A stretch of DNA of 64,000 bases from Mycogone perniciosa. Taxonomy: Eukaryota > Ascomycota > Sordariomycetes > Hypocreales > Hypocreaceae. The notes beneath the pieces are model-generated. The model made no database searches and was not told the DNA's origin. It saw only the letters and a program-made list of their open reading frames with translations. Where the stretch lies: assembly GCA_025331125.1 (NCBI GenBank), contig JAOALB010000001.1, positions 620,001 to 684,000 of the forward strand, read 5' to 3'. The stretch's first letter is position 1. Every line of letters begins with the position of its first letter. This document shows, one piece after another, positions 1-11,047 of the stretch. The position numbers and the translations under genes were made by a program.

Positions 1-1
1 G

Positions 2-514
2 CTGCAGACACACCTCTGCCTCCTCCCCAACCAAATCCACACCTACATGAGATACATTTCCTTTGGCATCCTGACTCTCGTCCTCCTCGCTGTCCGGGCC
101 TTTCTCGTTCCCGTTCTCCATCTTAGCCCCTTTGCACTCCAGCCCGAGCAGGGTTTCGTCGTCCTCCCCGTCTTCAAAGACAAAGTAGAGCCTCCGGACT
201 CGGCAGTGTCACGGTTTAGTTCCTCAAGCGGCGCGCGGAGCTCCTCGTCAGCAGCCTCGAACACAAGCAATGGCGGCGCGCGGTGGGCGTCAAAGAAAGG
301 CAAGCACCATGGACGACAATGGGGCTGGGCCGACGGCAGAGGGCCGCGGATCTCGCTGGACAAGGATTTCTACGATGGCGGCAAGGCGTGGAAGACAGCC
401 AGTAGAGGCAGACGGGCTGCGCTGGGAGATGTGGGCAGGGAGATGTGGACGACGACGTGGAGAGTGGCATGGATGACGGTGTTATTTTGGGTACATTTGG
501 TCAGGCAGCGGTAA
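2..514 (+). CDS. C-terminal part of a membrane protein, possibly Ted1/Cdc1-type metallophosphoesterase (5' truncated)
   Basis: The frame is open from base 2 to a stop at 514 (170 codons), so the gene probably enters from the left edge. An in-frame ATG lies at 47, but the frame stays open upstream of it. Codon use is C/G-rich at third positions, as in the other genes here. A hydrophobic stretch (FGILTLVLLAVRAFLVPVL) is followed by a Ser-rich, then basic, tail with a second weakly hydrophobic end (VAWMTVLFWVHLV). The preceding residues (LQTHLCLLPNQ) remind me of the tail before the last membrane segments of fungal Ted1/Cdc1 proteins, ER/Golgi metallophosphoesterases of GPI-anchor remodelling. 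That is recall, not a search, and no phosphoesterase motif lies inside the window. The opposite strand also has an acidic open stretch here, which makes strand choice less certain. Confidence 0.45.
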   Translation: MQTHLCLLPNQIHTYMRYISFGILTLVLLAVRAFLVPVLHLSPFALQPEQGFVVLPVFKDKVEPPDSAVSRFSSSSGARSSSSAASNTSNGGARWASKKGKHHGRQWGWADGRGPRISLDKDFYDGGKAWKTASRGRRAALGDVGREMWTTTWRVAWMTVLFWVHLVRQR

Positions 515-742
515 GACAATGGATAGAGCTTTGATGAAAAGAAAGGACATTGTGTATGATTGTAGAATTAGCCTTGCATGTGATACTAAGCATCTGGATA
601 ACTGCAATAATTAGGTCATGAGAGTTCAGCATAGCGCCTTGTGTTCCTGTTCTTGGATGAATAGAGTAGTAGAGTCTGAATCTCCCTCGTCGAGGCTGGA
701 TCACCCCTTTGCCGCATCCCTTCTCGTCTCCATGCTTCGACT

Positions 743-1006
743 TCACCTCCCTCCCCTCCTCGTCACGCCAATCCTCTCATCCCTCACCCTCCTCGCCTTC
801 GCCTCCCCATCCGGACTCGCCTGCACGCCCTCCATCGCCTGGCCAGCAGCTCCTGTTCCCACCGCTCCCGCAGACGAAGCACGAGCAGCCGCCTCAGCCG
901 CGCGAGCCTGCTGCGCCGCTAGAAGCGCCTCGCCAGCGCGACGGTCCTCATACGCAGCGACGTCTTCAGCGGTGATTTGCAGCGTGGTAGGCGGACGACG
1001 CAGCAT
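743..1006 (-). CDS. CDC26: Anaphase-promoting complex subunit CDC26
   Basis: This 87-residue protein starts MLRRPPTTLQITAEDVAAYE, which matches the conserved N-terminus of CDC26 (MLRRxPTxLxLxxxDIxxYE). CDC26 is a small subunit of the anaphase-promoting complex that stabilises the TPR subunit Cdc16/Apc6 through that N-terminus. The rest is an Ala-rich helix ending in a short RDERIGV block, which resembles the 'RIG' block near the end of animal CDC26. The ATG at 1006 was chosen because the family begins exactly there. The frame stays open upstream to 1339, but that part reads through a GA microsatellite and is not conserved. Length fits the family (about 80-125 residues). Confidence 0.8.
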   Translation of the reverse strand: MLRRPPTTLQITAEDVAAYEDRRAGEALLAAQQARAAEAAARASSAGAVGTGAAGQAMEGVQASPDGEAKARRVRDERIGVTRRGGR

Positions 1007-1088
1007 TTTCTTCCTTTTTTTGGTTTGGTTTGATTTGTTTCCCTTGTTCTTTGTACGTCCTCTTCCTTTGCTGCGTTGTTGATGGTTG

Positions 1089-1091
<3 letters not shown>

Positions 1092-1131
<40 letters not shown>
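1092..1131. repeat. (GA)20 microsatellite in the CDC26 5' region
   Basis: About twenty GA units lie 86 bp upstream of the CDC26 start codon, in what should be promoter or 5' UTR. On the coding strand it is a CT-rich tract, a common feature of fungal promoters. In some frames it creates spurious Ser-Leu ORFs. Confidence 0.95.
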
Positions 1132-1132
<1 letters not shown>

Positions 1133-1667
1133 AAGTAGCAATGAAAGTGTTGTTCCTTGGAGTTTGGTGGATAGATTTTGATGATGGATTGTCCTTATTT
1201 GTGGAATTGGAATGACAGAAACGAATTTGTGCTGCTTTAATCTTGGTGTTGAACACGTCAAGTTGAGAGTCGCAAGTCGCGCTTTGGTGATGTTTGGTTG
1301 CAGTTGAGAGGTGGTGGCTGCCCCGCGGAAGAGGCACAATCATTCAGATCTTATCGCCACTCACCATAACTACAGATTTGAATCCTTCAGTGCAATTCCG
1401 TATTACAGTATTATGCATACACTCATTGTTTTGGGGCCTAAAATACTTTGAATGAATGAATAGAGCATATAACGTGCCGCATAGCATGCAAGAAAATCTT
1501 ATCGCTGTATGCATTGAATGGCTTGTCTAGCCTAGGTATCTCATGCGCAAAGATCGAATCATCACTCCTATCCTATCCTGTCCTGGTATATTGTAACAAA
1601 GGAAATGTGGTATATGGCATAGAGTATATGGTCAAAGATGAAAAAGAAAACCCGTAGACCCAGATTC

Positions 1668-1721
1668 CATCATCGTCATCATCATTGTCATCATCGTCAT
1701 CATCGTCATCATCGTCATCAA
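1668..1721. repeat. Degenerate ATC/GTC trinucleotide microsatellite
   Basis: A run of ATC, GTC and TTG trinucleotides just downstream of the stop of the minus-strand gene ending at 1748, so probably in its 3' UTR. It is non-coding as far as I can see. The spacer 1007-1747 otherwise holds only the CDC26 5' region. Confidence 0.9.
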
Positions 1722-1747
1722 CTCATGACTTCTCATAAGAGGACCTT

Positions 1748-4006
1748 TCAATAGGGGCGATCCGCCTTCCACTGGAGAAAATGCGGCACCCAGTCCATGT
1801 CGGGCTTTGCATGCGCGCTCATGACTGCCGGTTCATCGATGCTGCCCTGGCCCACTTCACCATCGACGACTGTCGGTTCCCATGGCGCATCCACCGTGTC
1901 AATTGTGTAAATGCTGGCGCTGTAAGTGTCGCGGAGCATCCTGATAGTGTCAAAGACATGTTGACTGCCAACGGGAGTCTCCAACTCACCACCCGAGTCT
2001 GTTTGAACAGTGGATGGAGATGAAAAGGCAGAGGTTATGCTGCCTGCCGAATTTCGTTGTGATGGCCGATCAGAGTCCCGCTGAGACGGTAACTCTGAAG
2101 CGATGAGTTCGCCGTGCGTCTCGAACCCAAACTCTTCAAACCAGGCAGTTACCTCATCCGCAATGTTGCTTTCCTCCTCATCCTCTCTCCGACTCTTTTG
2201 CTCAGGAAAGAATTCCGCGAAATCCTCACCAGCACCTCCCAGAATCGCCGAGTGGAATGCTGCCCAGTCCACATCTTCCTCTGCAGTCTCCCCCTCTTCT
2301 CGGCCCCTGTCATTCAAGATGATGGGTCCATGTCGGAAAGCTGGGTTGGTCAGGGTGAATGGGGTACTTGTGAGTTGAACACACTCATCCTTCATCTCCA
2401 AAGCTTGGTTGAGACTCCGACTCCGGCGATGAGCGACTGGTAGTTGCAAGCTCTTGTGCTTGCTAGGTATCGCCCGGAACCCTTCGGGTATGGGAGGTAG
2501 TTGCGGCATAGTTGGTGCCCGAACTCTAAATCGTGCTGGGTTTTTAGGAGGGGGGGTCAGATGGAGTTCATCGACTTCTGTGACTTCTGAGAAGTCTAGA
2601 ATATCTGAGGCTTCTGAAATTTCTGTGACTTCCGTCACTTCTGTGGCCTCAATGGTTCCGGTATTTGAAGTTTGTTCGTCGCTCTGTGTATCTGCATTCA
2701 GGTTCGGTTCTTTGCTTTCTTCAAGATCTGATGGGGACCAGTGTGATGAAATGTTATGGTGAATGATTTCTGGGGAACGGAGCACAGAGGATGGTAGAGG
2801 TGGTACTGCTATTTCGAATGGTATAGCCCTCATTCTGACGTCAGCCGAACTCATTAGAGTCGGCGACGTAACGGGATTCGGATTATGGAACGGTTCTAGG
2901 CGCAGCGTCTGGCAGACGTCCGGAGCCGAGTTCCTCGCCGGCTCGGTTAGCCTCGAAGAATTCGGCGTGGCCTTGTTTTTCTTGTCCTCTTCTTTCTCCT
3001 TCCGTTTATTTGACGCGCGGCCATTGTCCTGTCCATTCCAAATGGCCTCGATGAGGGATGGAGTCATGGGTTTCCGGTCTGTTTTGGTACGTTGGGTCCT
3101 GAACGCTTCAGCCATGTTGTCCGTCAAGGTCCACCGGGAGGGCCGTGCTGGAAGCCGTGATTCCGACTTGGTCGTCATGTGGCTCGACCACTTGCTCTTT
3201 TCGGACTCAGAACTGGTAGTGGGAATGGTAGATCCCTTGAGTGGCAGTGCTGATTCGGACCACTCGCCAATGGCGGGCCTGCGACTTTGATGGCGGCCTG
3301 GGACAAATGGTGGTGATGCAGCTGCATCTGGGAAATTGGACGCATACGAGTACGATGAAGCCGTCTTTGTTTCTGTCAAAGCGGCGCCAACGGCCTCGTA
3401 GGCCAAGTCTGCCTCTCGCATGAGCTCATAGACATCAGGGGATATGGCCCTTGAGCTTGCACGCCATCCTTGATCCCCTGTAACCGAGTCGTGGAATTGA
3501 GAGGACAGCCTCATCATGCCCTGTCCAGGCTCAGTGCCAATCTCTATCCATTGGTCAACCGAGTCGGGAATGGCGGATTCGAAGAGTCCTTCTCGGGGAC
3601 GCTGTGGGCGCCGTGGTGGACACCAAGCAGGTGTGAGTGGCTCCTCCATGAGATCAACTGTTGTTGCCTCGCTGCTCATATTGGAAAGAGCCTTGCTTGA
3701 TTGGGAAGCCCCGTCACTATCATAGCTGCGCCGTGAGCTGGTTGAAGTAGGTGTCAATGGGACAATGGGAACCGGCGGCGGTGGCGGCGCTGTCGCTGCT
3801 GATATGCGACGTATACTCCTGTTCCTCCGGGGGGCGAGGGGCGCAAGCCATGATCGAGAGCGCTGCTGCTTCTGTTCCTTTGACACATCCTCGTTGTTCT
3901 CCACTGACGGCTTGTTTGGCTTGCGTTGGATGTTGGTGGTGGAAACATCAGACACGGCGCGCTGATGGGGGCGTGCGAGAAGCATTCCGAGGGCGGCGGC
4001 CTCCAT
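1748..4006 (-). CDS. Large hypothetical protein, low complexity, fungus-specific
   Basis: A single-exon gene of 752 residues. The first in-frame ATG is at 4006 (MEAAALGMLLARPHQRAVSD). Sixty-two more open codons lie upstream but contain no ATG and are best read as 5' UTR. The protein is rich in Ser, Pro, Arg and Glu. It has a basic segment (PLAPRRNRSIRRIS) followed by a Pro run, several Arg-Pro-Ser-rich stretches, an acidic Glu-Val-Thr repeat (TEVTEVTEISEASD) in the middle, and a better-ordered C-terminus ending WVPHFLQWKADRPY. I recognise no domain, signal peptide or membrane segment. It looks like a mostly disordered protein of the kind conserved among Sordariomycetes. Coding is supported by length and codon use rather than homology. 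Confidence 0.75.
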   Translation of the reverse strand: MEAAALGMLLARPHQRAVSDVSTTNIQRKPNKPSVENNEDVSKEQKQQRSRSWLAPLAPRRNRSIRRISAATAPPPPPVPIVPLTPTSTSSRRSYDSDGASQSSKALSNMSSEATTVDLMEEPLTPAWCPPRRPQRPREGLFESAIPDSVDQWIEIGTEPGQGMMRLSSQFHDSVTGDQGWRASSRAISPDVYELMREADLAYEAVGAALTETKTASSYSYASNFPDAAASPPFVPGRHQSRRPAIGEWSESALPLKGSTIPTTSSESEKSKWSSHMTTKSESRLPARPSRWTLTDNMAEAFRTQRTKTDRKPMTPSLIEAIWNGQDNGRASNKRKEKEEDKKNKATPNSSRLTEPARNSAPDVCQTLRLEPFHNPNPVTSPTLMSSADVRMRAIPFEIAVPPLPSSVLRSPEIIHHNISSHWSPSDLEESKEPNLNADTQSDEQTSNTGTIEATEVTEVTEISEASDILDFSEVTEVDELHLTPPPKNPARFRVRAPTMPQLPPIPEGFRAIPSKHKSLQLPVAHRRSRSLNQALEMKDECVQLTSTPFTLTNPAFRHGPIILNDRGREEGETAEEDVDWAAFHSAILGGAGEDFAEFFPEQKSRREDEEESNIADEVTAWFEEFGFETHGELIASELPSQRDSDRPSQRNSAGSITSAFSSPSTVQTDSGGELETPVGSQHVFDTIRMLRDTYSASIYTIDTVDAPWEPTVVDGEVGQGSIDEPAVMSAHAKPDMDWVPHFLQWKADRPY

Positions 4007-7000
4007 TGCGGCGACTGAGAGGGTTTCTCGGACAAAGGTGAATGGCGAATGACACGTTATAAAAATAGGCCCAACAAATATCCAACAAGAGAAAGCAAAA
4101 TGTGAAGTATATAGAATATGTAAGCAACCCAGGTTCACCACACCAGTCGAATTCTGGTCTGTCGCAGGTGAACTACCGAGTGGGTTGGACAAGGCGGCTA
4201 GACATGATATAATAACATCACCAACAGAGACACTGCGAGGAGTTGTATGAAGCCGGTGGAAGGAAGATGAGAGAGATAATCAAGAGGGATTCACAATTCA
4301 TGAGGAGGATAAAAGATGGAGTTGCGGGAGAGTGCGAGAGCAAAGGAACTGTGACTGGGGTGGGATAGAATCCGACTTACTTAAAGGGCAAGTCAAATCC
4401 ATGGCCATGCAGAGGAAGTCGTGACCGGGGTTGGAGCCGGAGGTTGCCCTTCCCTTCTGACGGGGTGCAAGGGTACAAACGCCATGTGTTAAGTTTGGTG
4501 GGGACTAGACCAGAACGGGGCCCCCAGCCTGCCGAACCAGTGAATATTCAGTAATCATGCAGATCACGAGGTTCAGACCAACTGTAAAAATAGTAGGTAG
4601 TACCAAGTACCGCTAGCTATTAGAACCACTACGGAGTACGGAGTACTCTGGATATTAGAGATGATTTAAGAATAGGGAACTACTACAAATTACCAAAGCG
4701 CTTCGAGCCAATACCTACTAAGATACTACTGCTTGTCAGCATTAAGCCTATCCGTCCCAACCGCCCACAACAAGGAAGGAGGGTGCAGGCCCTGGCCTCA
4801 CAATGCTGGTCTGGTCGGAGCCTGCTTGGCCTGCGAGCATTGAGCATTTGAGCATTGATTGCATTGCATGCCAAATTGGGGCGTTGGGTCCATCCATAGT
4901 GCATTATGCCTGTAGAGGTCTAGCCCGCCGGGCTGTCAGCTGCTACTGTATGTACTCGTACGTCTTCTCGTGGCTCTGCTCCGTACAGTGCTGCTACAGT
5001 CAGTGCTGCTACAGTGCTGGCTCGGTACTGTCCCAACCGCTATCTCGCCGGGACGCACAGCGGGAGGGACGCTTCTCTCCCACCCTCCTGTTCGGGAAGT
5101 GCTTTCTCTTTGCCACCATCCATCCAGTCGATCCACGGCCCCACGTTGTATTGCATTGCAGCATCAAGACCAGAGGAGCATGAACGGAGGGGAAAGAATT
5201 CAGGCAGGTCTGTAATGGCAAATCCATGCCGGCCATTTCCAGAAGACGGTGAGTGGTGACTCGAATACTACAGAGTACTTCGTACAGAGAGAGCACGCAC
5301 AGAGTACGGAATTCGGAGTACCAATACCGAGACAATTGGCCACCAACAAGAATGAGCAAGAGGCTCCAAGACAATGCTCGTGGTCACGCCTCAAGCCACC
5401 TTGCTGCAGACCGTCATGGCTCACTCACCGTAAGTCTTTTCCTGTAGCAATTTCTCGGTGCTGATGCATCTCACATTTATTAGGTATTATCAACGGATTT
5501 GCGGAGTTAGGTGCTAGTACTACTCTTAGTACTCCGTACAACGTGCCCGTTTCGCATGTCACTCAACCAAGTTCCCACGGACCGATGGCACCAAGCTTTT
5601 CCGGATTTGCCATTGCGGGGTATCTATGCAGGTAATCTTCGCTGCCCTCTTTGCCTCTTTTCCCACGACGATTTCCCCAGGGATTCCATTTCCTATCGAC
5701 AAGCAAGCATCTATCGTAGAGTTTATTTTACCAGAAGAACCCTGGAAATAAAATAAATAAACAAAATACTTCGTACGCATTCATAGATATTAAGTTACTT
5801 CGTACATGTCGCGTAATCGCAAAGTTTATCGATCTACTCCGTATTTGACTCTTCGATCCTTCTAATCCTCCTCGGTGCCCGCGATGCCGGGCGACGCGGC
5901 AATCTTTATTCTTCGTGTTCCTTTGTTTCTTACGTTGCGGTGACATACCCATACATCTCTCCCCGGCCATACCTACCTATGTACAAAGTATGTACTCGTA
6001 GTATGTAACGCTTCGGGGAACTAATCTGTATGTAAGTATGGAGTAGTACTACTGACTAGTGTGGGCGAGACGGACCTCTCGGTACCAGATGAGGTCAGAG
6101 CGGCGCACAGGACAAATGCTGATCGGTGTTGCTGACCGTTGGTGACATGGATGGATGGATGGATAGATAGATAAATAGATAGTAGTACTACTACTACCGA
6201 GTCACAGCTGATAGAGGACAATAAGAAAATAGCCTCGATTGCCATAATTGCCGCGTTGTGGCATTCAACGCACAGACGTTGCTCCATTCATCTTGACGCC
6301 ACAGAAAATCATAGCGGGTCGGGCCCTAAAATACCCCTCATGCCACATGTAGAAAGAAAAAGAAAAAAAGAAGCACCGGAGATTCTAGATCCCGAGGCAG
6401 GGCCGGTCAATACGAGTATCACAAGATCATTCCTACATACTTTGTAGGGTGCAGATCGTTATTTTTCTGTTGGGAATGGGAAATCAGAAGCACAAGCAGC
6501 TTTCTCTTACGCCACAAGGCTCAGGCTGATGATTGATGATTGATGATTACGAGTAATGGTGTTCGGCTGTTCCGAGACAACACACAGACCAGACGACTGA
6601 TGAGCCGATGCGATGAAAGCACACAAGAAAGCAGCGCCCGCTGAGGTGAGCATGTCGCGGGTACGTACCTTAGCTGCGTCATCGGCCCATTCACACGATG
6701 AGACAAATGATGCACAGACGTCGTCTTATTGCCGTTTGAAAGTGTGAAAGATCCCACTACTTCGTGCAAAAAGACGAAGAAAAGAATGTGACAACCGCAC
6801 TCAAGGTTAATTGATGACTACCTATCTAATCGAAGGAAACGAGCAAGCTGCCACCAAAAAGAAGAAAAAATAAGCAGCCAAAAGAGGGCTGGTCTTTTAC
6901 TCAATGTAGCAGGTGAAGATGATGTCCAAGTGCCCAAGATAAGCCCAGCTCAAGAGTCGCACAACACCATCAGAGAAGAACCAAAACGACACTGCATTTT

Positions 7001-8181
7001 AAAAAAACAAAAAAGAGGGAAAAAAAAACAAAGCATTTATTTCCATAGCAGAGATGACAAATTCAAAAGTCATATTGTCAAGACTGGCCTTCCACTTCTG
7101 GTCTCACGATTCCCCCCATATTACCCCAGACTCATCATCGTGAACAGTCTGGGTTACATGCCTTAGTATCGGCTAGCTAGTTGCTTGGCCGGTAACCTAA
7201 TCGTTTTGGATCTTCGCATCTGGGGCTTTGTCCAGACAGGAAGTTGACAAGGGCTTCCAAGTCTGAAGCCCTCTATGAGCACGTAGCATCGCCATGGACC
7301 TTTCCCGCGAAGACCTGCCTTCTCGGTATTGACATGGTTACATGGTTCGTAAAGTGTTGTGTCTTTTTGTCTTTTCCCTCTCGCTGATGATGAAAATCGC
7401 AACCTTGAACGGGAATCAGATGCCGCATCTTCCCTACGAATAACGCTATAAACCAGCCACCAGCACCACTTTTCACTTTTCACTTTTCCGACTAGAACCT
7501 GGTGTAACACTTGGGGTCGTGGTGACGCATGTGTTGTGTGACAGGGGGACGAAGCAAACAACCCCTTGGCCTTGCACTTGCAACAAGAAAAGAAACCCAA
7601 CCCAGCTTCAAGTCCGTCTGCAACGTCATACGGTGCACATATTCGCTTGACATGCATCCAGCGCCCCCCCAGCTTGAATGATACCGATAAGATATGGGAC
7701 AAACATCCTGAGTCTACGTTGAAGCACACACCGCCTTCCGAGCCATGAGAGGAACTCAAAGAGCGTTAAAGTTAAGGTGAAAGGCCCAATATGGCCATCT
7801 ATCATTACCCATGTGTTCATCGATTCCCTACCCGCCAAGCAATTCTAGTCCTTGGCCCATAATCTTCCGTAAATCAAATGACCATATCCATACAACTAGA
7901 TTCTGATGTCCGCCCATTCTTTGTTGGTAGGTGTTTCCATTTTTCAGCTTCAGCTGTAGATGCACTGCTTAGCTGATGGATGCTCTCGTCGTCATGTCCA
8001 TGACACATGCATGTCGATGTCTGTTCAGGAGGCCAGCTCTCAATCGTCTTTTTGCTTTTCTTTGTTGATTCTCCGTCCTGTATCGTTTGCCTTCGGTTTC
8101 AAAGTGTGTGATGTCGTATCGTCCCCATGCGTACACACACCTGGCGTCGTGGCTCGTACTCAAAATCCAAAGTAGTCACAT
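4007..8181. other. Gene-poor spacer of 4.2 kb
   Basis: No ORF here has coding character or a recognisable motif. The stretch carries many copies of the TACGGAGTAC/TACTTCGTA-type motif (for example near 4630, 5270, 5300, 5530, 5770, 5800, 5830 and 5995), a short ATGG/ATAG microsatellite near 6147-6182, and an A-rich tract around 6998-7030. The 5' UTR and promoter of the gene starting at 4006 must lie at its left end. Confidence 0.7.
6147..6182. repeat. ATGG/ATAG tetranucleotide microsatellite
   Basis: Imperfect tandem run of ATGG units grading into ATAG/ATAA units inside the gene-poor spacer. Confidence 0.85.
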
Positions 8182-8520
8182 CTATAAGATGTTATTCGCC
8201 TCCCTCATCGACCTCGACGTAGCTGTCCTCAAAAACGACGATGCTGCATGCTTTGGAACATATGGCACCGCCTTCTTCTCCTTCTTTTTTCCCTCCTCCA
8301 ACAACGGTTCGAAATCCTCGTCCCTTTTCTTCAATCCTCCGCCTAACCTCCCAGCCTTAGCTGTAGGAGAAGAAGATTCTTTCTTTCTCCAGCACATGCT
8401 GAACAATTTCTTGATAGATCGCAAAACGTCGGTGGACCATACGGTTGCCACAGTGTAACAACCCAATGCTTCGTCTTTTTCGTCGTCGTCTTTGAGTCTA
8501 AAGCCCTTGGAGTGGTGCAT
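8182..8520 (-). CDS. Small hypothetical protein with a conserved-looking C-terminal tail
   Basis: The 112-residue frame starts at the ATG at 8520 (MHHSKGFRLKDDDEK). It has a central Trp/Cys-containing helix (LRSIKKLFSMCWRKKESS), a Lys-rich stretch, and ends AVPYVPKHAASSFLRTATSR plus eleven more residues. The tail 'YVPKHAAxxFxRTATxR' reminds me of short uncharacterised fungal proteins, but I cannot verify this. There is no signal peptide or membrane helix. The frame is open further upstream but without an ATG. Codon use is less biased than in neighbouring genes, so the call is moderate. Confidence 0.45.
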   Translation of the reverse strand: MHHSKGFRLKDDDEKDEALGCYTVATVWSTDVLRSIKKLFSMCWRKKESSSPTAKAGRLGGGLKKRDEDFEPLLEEGKKKEKKAVPYVPKHAASSFLRTATSRSMREANNIL

Positions 8521-9511
8521 TATTCTTTGATAATGGTTCTCGGATTGGGTGCGTGTGTAAAAGTCGGCTTCCAACAGACCAGCAGCGGTATATTCCACGG
8601 TAAAGAAGCAAAGTGGCAATGGATATCACGGATGTATCTCGTACTCTGCAAGATGAAAACGTCAGTAAGTATCGGAAAAGTTCCAGCACCACGGAATCGA
8701 TGGCTTTTATAAAAGACAAACTGAACACAGAGGCGTAATATAATACCTGTTCAACCCCTTTGTAGTGGCTCTGCATTCCATGCAGTTCCTAGGTGATGAA
8801 TTTCACGCTTCAAAGGGTCTCACATCCCCGCCCATCCTTCCACCATCTCGATTCAAGGGAGACAACTTCCTTTGGAAAGGGAGAATGGAAAAGACAGATG
8901 TCTTGGATGAGAGATAACGCGACTTCTTATTCCAAGCAAGAGAAGAAAGTACGTCGTTTGACTGCCTCAGGGGCAAATACCATTTGATGTCACCATTCCA
9001 CGGCCAGACACAGCTGTCTGGTTTTGGATCAGGCTTCGTCCACCCTGAAGGAGGAGAGGGCGGGCACCGTGGCTTCTTCCTCGATATGACAGGTATGAAT
9101 CCATGTATATATGTATTCTGCCCGCTGAGATCCTCAGCGTGGCAATGACTCGTCGCAGCGACTATTTGCTTTCCTATCATCCAGCCGCACGAAGCTATTA
9201 CACAGCTTTGAAAATAAAATAGCGGGCGTGCCTGCACTAGCAGCAGCCGGGCTTAAATAAATGGCGAGGACAGCCACTTTCGGGAGCGCTATGGGAAATG
9301 GCTGGTGATAAGTGCCATGTAGTATATGTTGTCAATCTGTAGAGGAGCTCGTTGGGGTCCATAACCATAAAGCCCTCAGATTAATCTTCGCCTCCGCAAA
9401 CCGCTATCGATTTCCACGTGGTGATATGGATAGATGTCAAGGGAGCAAAATCATTTCTATGACGCATGATTGCATAGCTACGTACCGAATGACCCAGGCT
9501 CAAAGCCGTTC
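8521..9511. other. Spacer between the small hypothetical gene and RAD1
   Basis: About 1 kb holding the 5' flank of the gene at 8520 and the 3' flank of RAD1. The ORFs here have no recognisable motif, and I see no repeat or RNA gene. Confidence 0.6.
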
Positions 9512-10532
9512 TCAATCCTCGCCCTCTTCATCCTCATACTCATCTTCCTCGCCATCATGCGAAATAAAAGGAACAAACCGAAAGTCCAAAAAGTTCCTCC
9601 TGCCACCTTCCATGTCCACCATGAATTGTAAACTCAGCACGCCCTGCCCATCCCCTCTGAGACTGACCTTGCTTGCAATCCGCATGGCCTCGCTGGAGCT
9701 CTTGATGAAGTCGAATTTGTACGTCTGGGCCCAGCGGTCGTTGATATTAAACGTCTCCAAAAGCTCCCTTCCCCGTGCAAAGTCCACCCCGGAGCTACCG
9801 AGATCGCCAGTGCCAGAGAGGGATAAAAATGGAGATGTCTTCGTTGCAGTGATGGTCAGCTTGAGAGGTCCTGCAGGAGAAACCTCGGCAATACAATCTA
9901 GGAGTGAGCGAGATTGCATGATGATCTTGAAAGCGAGGTCATTGCGATCAAATGGGATATCCTCAGGTATCTCGGGCAGATATGTTGTAAGCCCCGCAGT
10001 GGTTTTGACTCCTGCCTCCTCGATAGTAAACTTGAAAGGATCGCCCTCCTGCGCGTATAGTAAGGTACAGGTTCCTGAGATTCCAAGGGTCTGGTTGCTA
10101 AAGGCGTCTGGGCGGTAATTTCGAAGGTTGCTTCGATAGGGGTCCTGATCCGCCTTTTGTGCTCGGGTTGCCACGTCCACGGCTCCAAAAATCTGTAGAA
10201 CTTCTAAAAATGAAGAGAGAGGTATCTGGAAGTTGGGGAGCTCCGGAGGCTCTCCATCTTCAGATGGTGGGATATTGACAGTGTATGCTGAAAACAGGGC
10301 CTTGTCTAAAAAGGCGACACCTGGTTCTTGCTTAGTATAACTAACGGTCGCTCAAGAGGCATTGCGGTCCCATACCTTGCATCACTCGCGAGTTGTCAGC
10401 TGCAAAGCGGATGCCGTCTTCAGTAATCTGAACATGAACCCGCGGCGCAAAGTTGATGCAACGAAGAAGCTGGTACAAAGGACGCGTAGACGTGGCCACC
10501 GCCCGAAAGATAGGCTTTGCCTCTGGCGCCAT
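9512..10532 (-). CDS. RAD1: DNA damage checkpoint clamp subunit Rad1 (9-1-1 complex)
   Basis: Two exons, 10532-10376 and 10320-9512, joined across a 55-bp GT-AG intron (donor GTATGG, acceptor CAG), give 321 residues. The splice gives an uninterrupted core (RVMQGVAFLDKALFSAYTV) typical of the Rad1/Rec1 family. Rad1 is the PCNA-like subunit that forms the Rad9-Hus1-Rad1 clamp, loaded at damaged DNA to activate the ATR/Mec1 kinase. Visible family traits are the N-terminal sliding-clamp fold (LRCINFAPRVHVQITEDGIR), the segment LSSFLEVLQIFG, the middle SRSLLDCIAEVSP and a C-terminal strand FLDFRFVPF followed by an acidic Asp/Glu tail. Length is a little over human RAD1 (about 280). It sits 170 bp downstream of OST5 on the same strand. 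Confidence 0.85.
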
Positions 10533-10702
10533 CTTAATGTGCTGCCGTGAGTTGGCGAAAGAGAGATTATGCGAGAAGAAATGTTCAAAACGGAAACAGG
10601 CAGACAAATAGGCAATGGTTGCTCAACGGCTTTTTTCTTGTTTCTCCCAACTAATATACAATGGACCGACCGAGCTGGCTTCTAGAAACGTGTGGGGGTA
10701 TC

Positions 10703-11047
10703 TCAAACGTAAACTCCGACCGCGCAGAACATGTAGACGGTTCCGAACCTGTGTCCAGTTAGCCTCCTTATGATAATTCGATGGTAAAGAGATAATTCGT
10801 ACGCGATTGCCAGAGAAGCCGGGACACCGAGCGCAATGACGTTGGCCAGAGATCGATCTGTCGCATTGTCAGAGAGATGATCCAATGGGATGGTTATCAA
10901 ATACTCACTCAGGGCAAAAACACCTGTGAGTGCTAGGCCCAAGAGAAGAAGCACGAATGCGACGAGGAACTGGCTTCCTTTGCCAACAGTGGGGAGGAAT
11001 GGACTGCCAGCAGCAGCTTGCCAGACTTCATGCAGCGAGGAATCCAT
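10703..11047 (-). CDS. OST5: Oligosaccharyltransferase subunit Ost5 (TMEM258 family)
   Basis: Three exons, 11047-10909, 10857-10803 and 10748-10703, encode 79 residues, the length of human TMEM258. Both introns are GT-AG (donors GTGAGT and GTACGA; the second has a GGCTAAC branch site). Without splicing the frame also stays open by chance to a longer product, so the short spliced form is easily missed. The protein has two membrane helices (FLVAFVLLLLGLALTGVFAL; LANVIALGVPASLAIA plus FGTVYMFCA) and ends in VGVYV, like the VGIYV end of TMEM258 and FGVYV of yeast Ost5. Ost5 sits in the ER membrane with Ost1 and contributes to N-glycan transfer by the oligosaccharyltransferase complex. Confidence 0.85.
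   Translation of the reverse strand: MDSSLHEVWQAAAGSPFLPTVGKGSQFLVAFVLLLLGLALTGVFALSEYLITIPLDHLSDNATDRSLANVIALGVPASLAIAYELSLYHRIIIRRLTGHRFGTVYMFCAVGVYV

Noticed and set aside
1007..1339. N-terminal extension of the CDC26 frame
   Set aside because: It reads through a GA microsatellite as Ser-Leu repeats, and CDC26 proteins begin at the MLRR Met.
4007..4192. In-frame upstream extension of the gene at 1748-4006 with a hydrophobic stretch resembling a signal anchor
   Set aside because: There is no ATG in the extension; the first ATG is at 4006.
7163..7759. 198-codon open frame on the minus strand
   Set aside because: It starts with TTG, has no recognisable motif, mixed codon use and Cys/His scatter without pattern; it lies in a gene desert.
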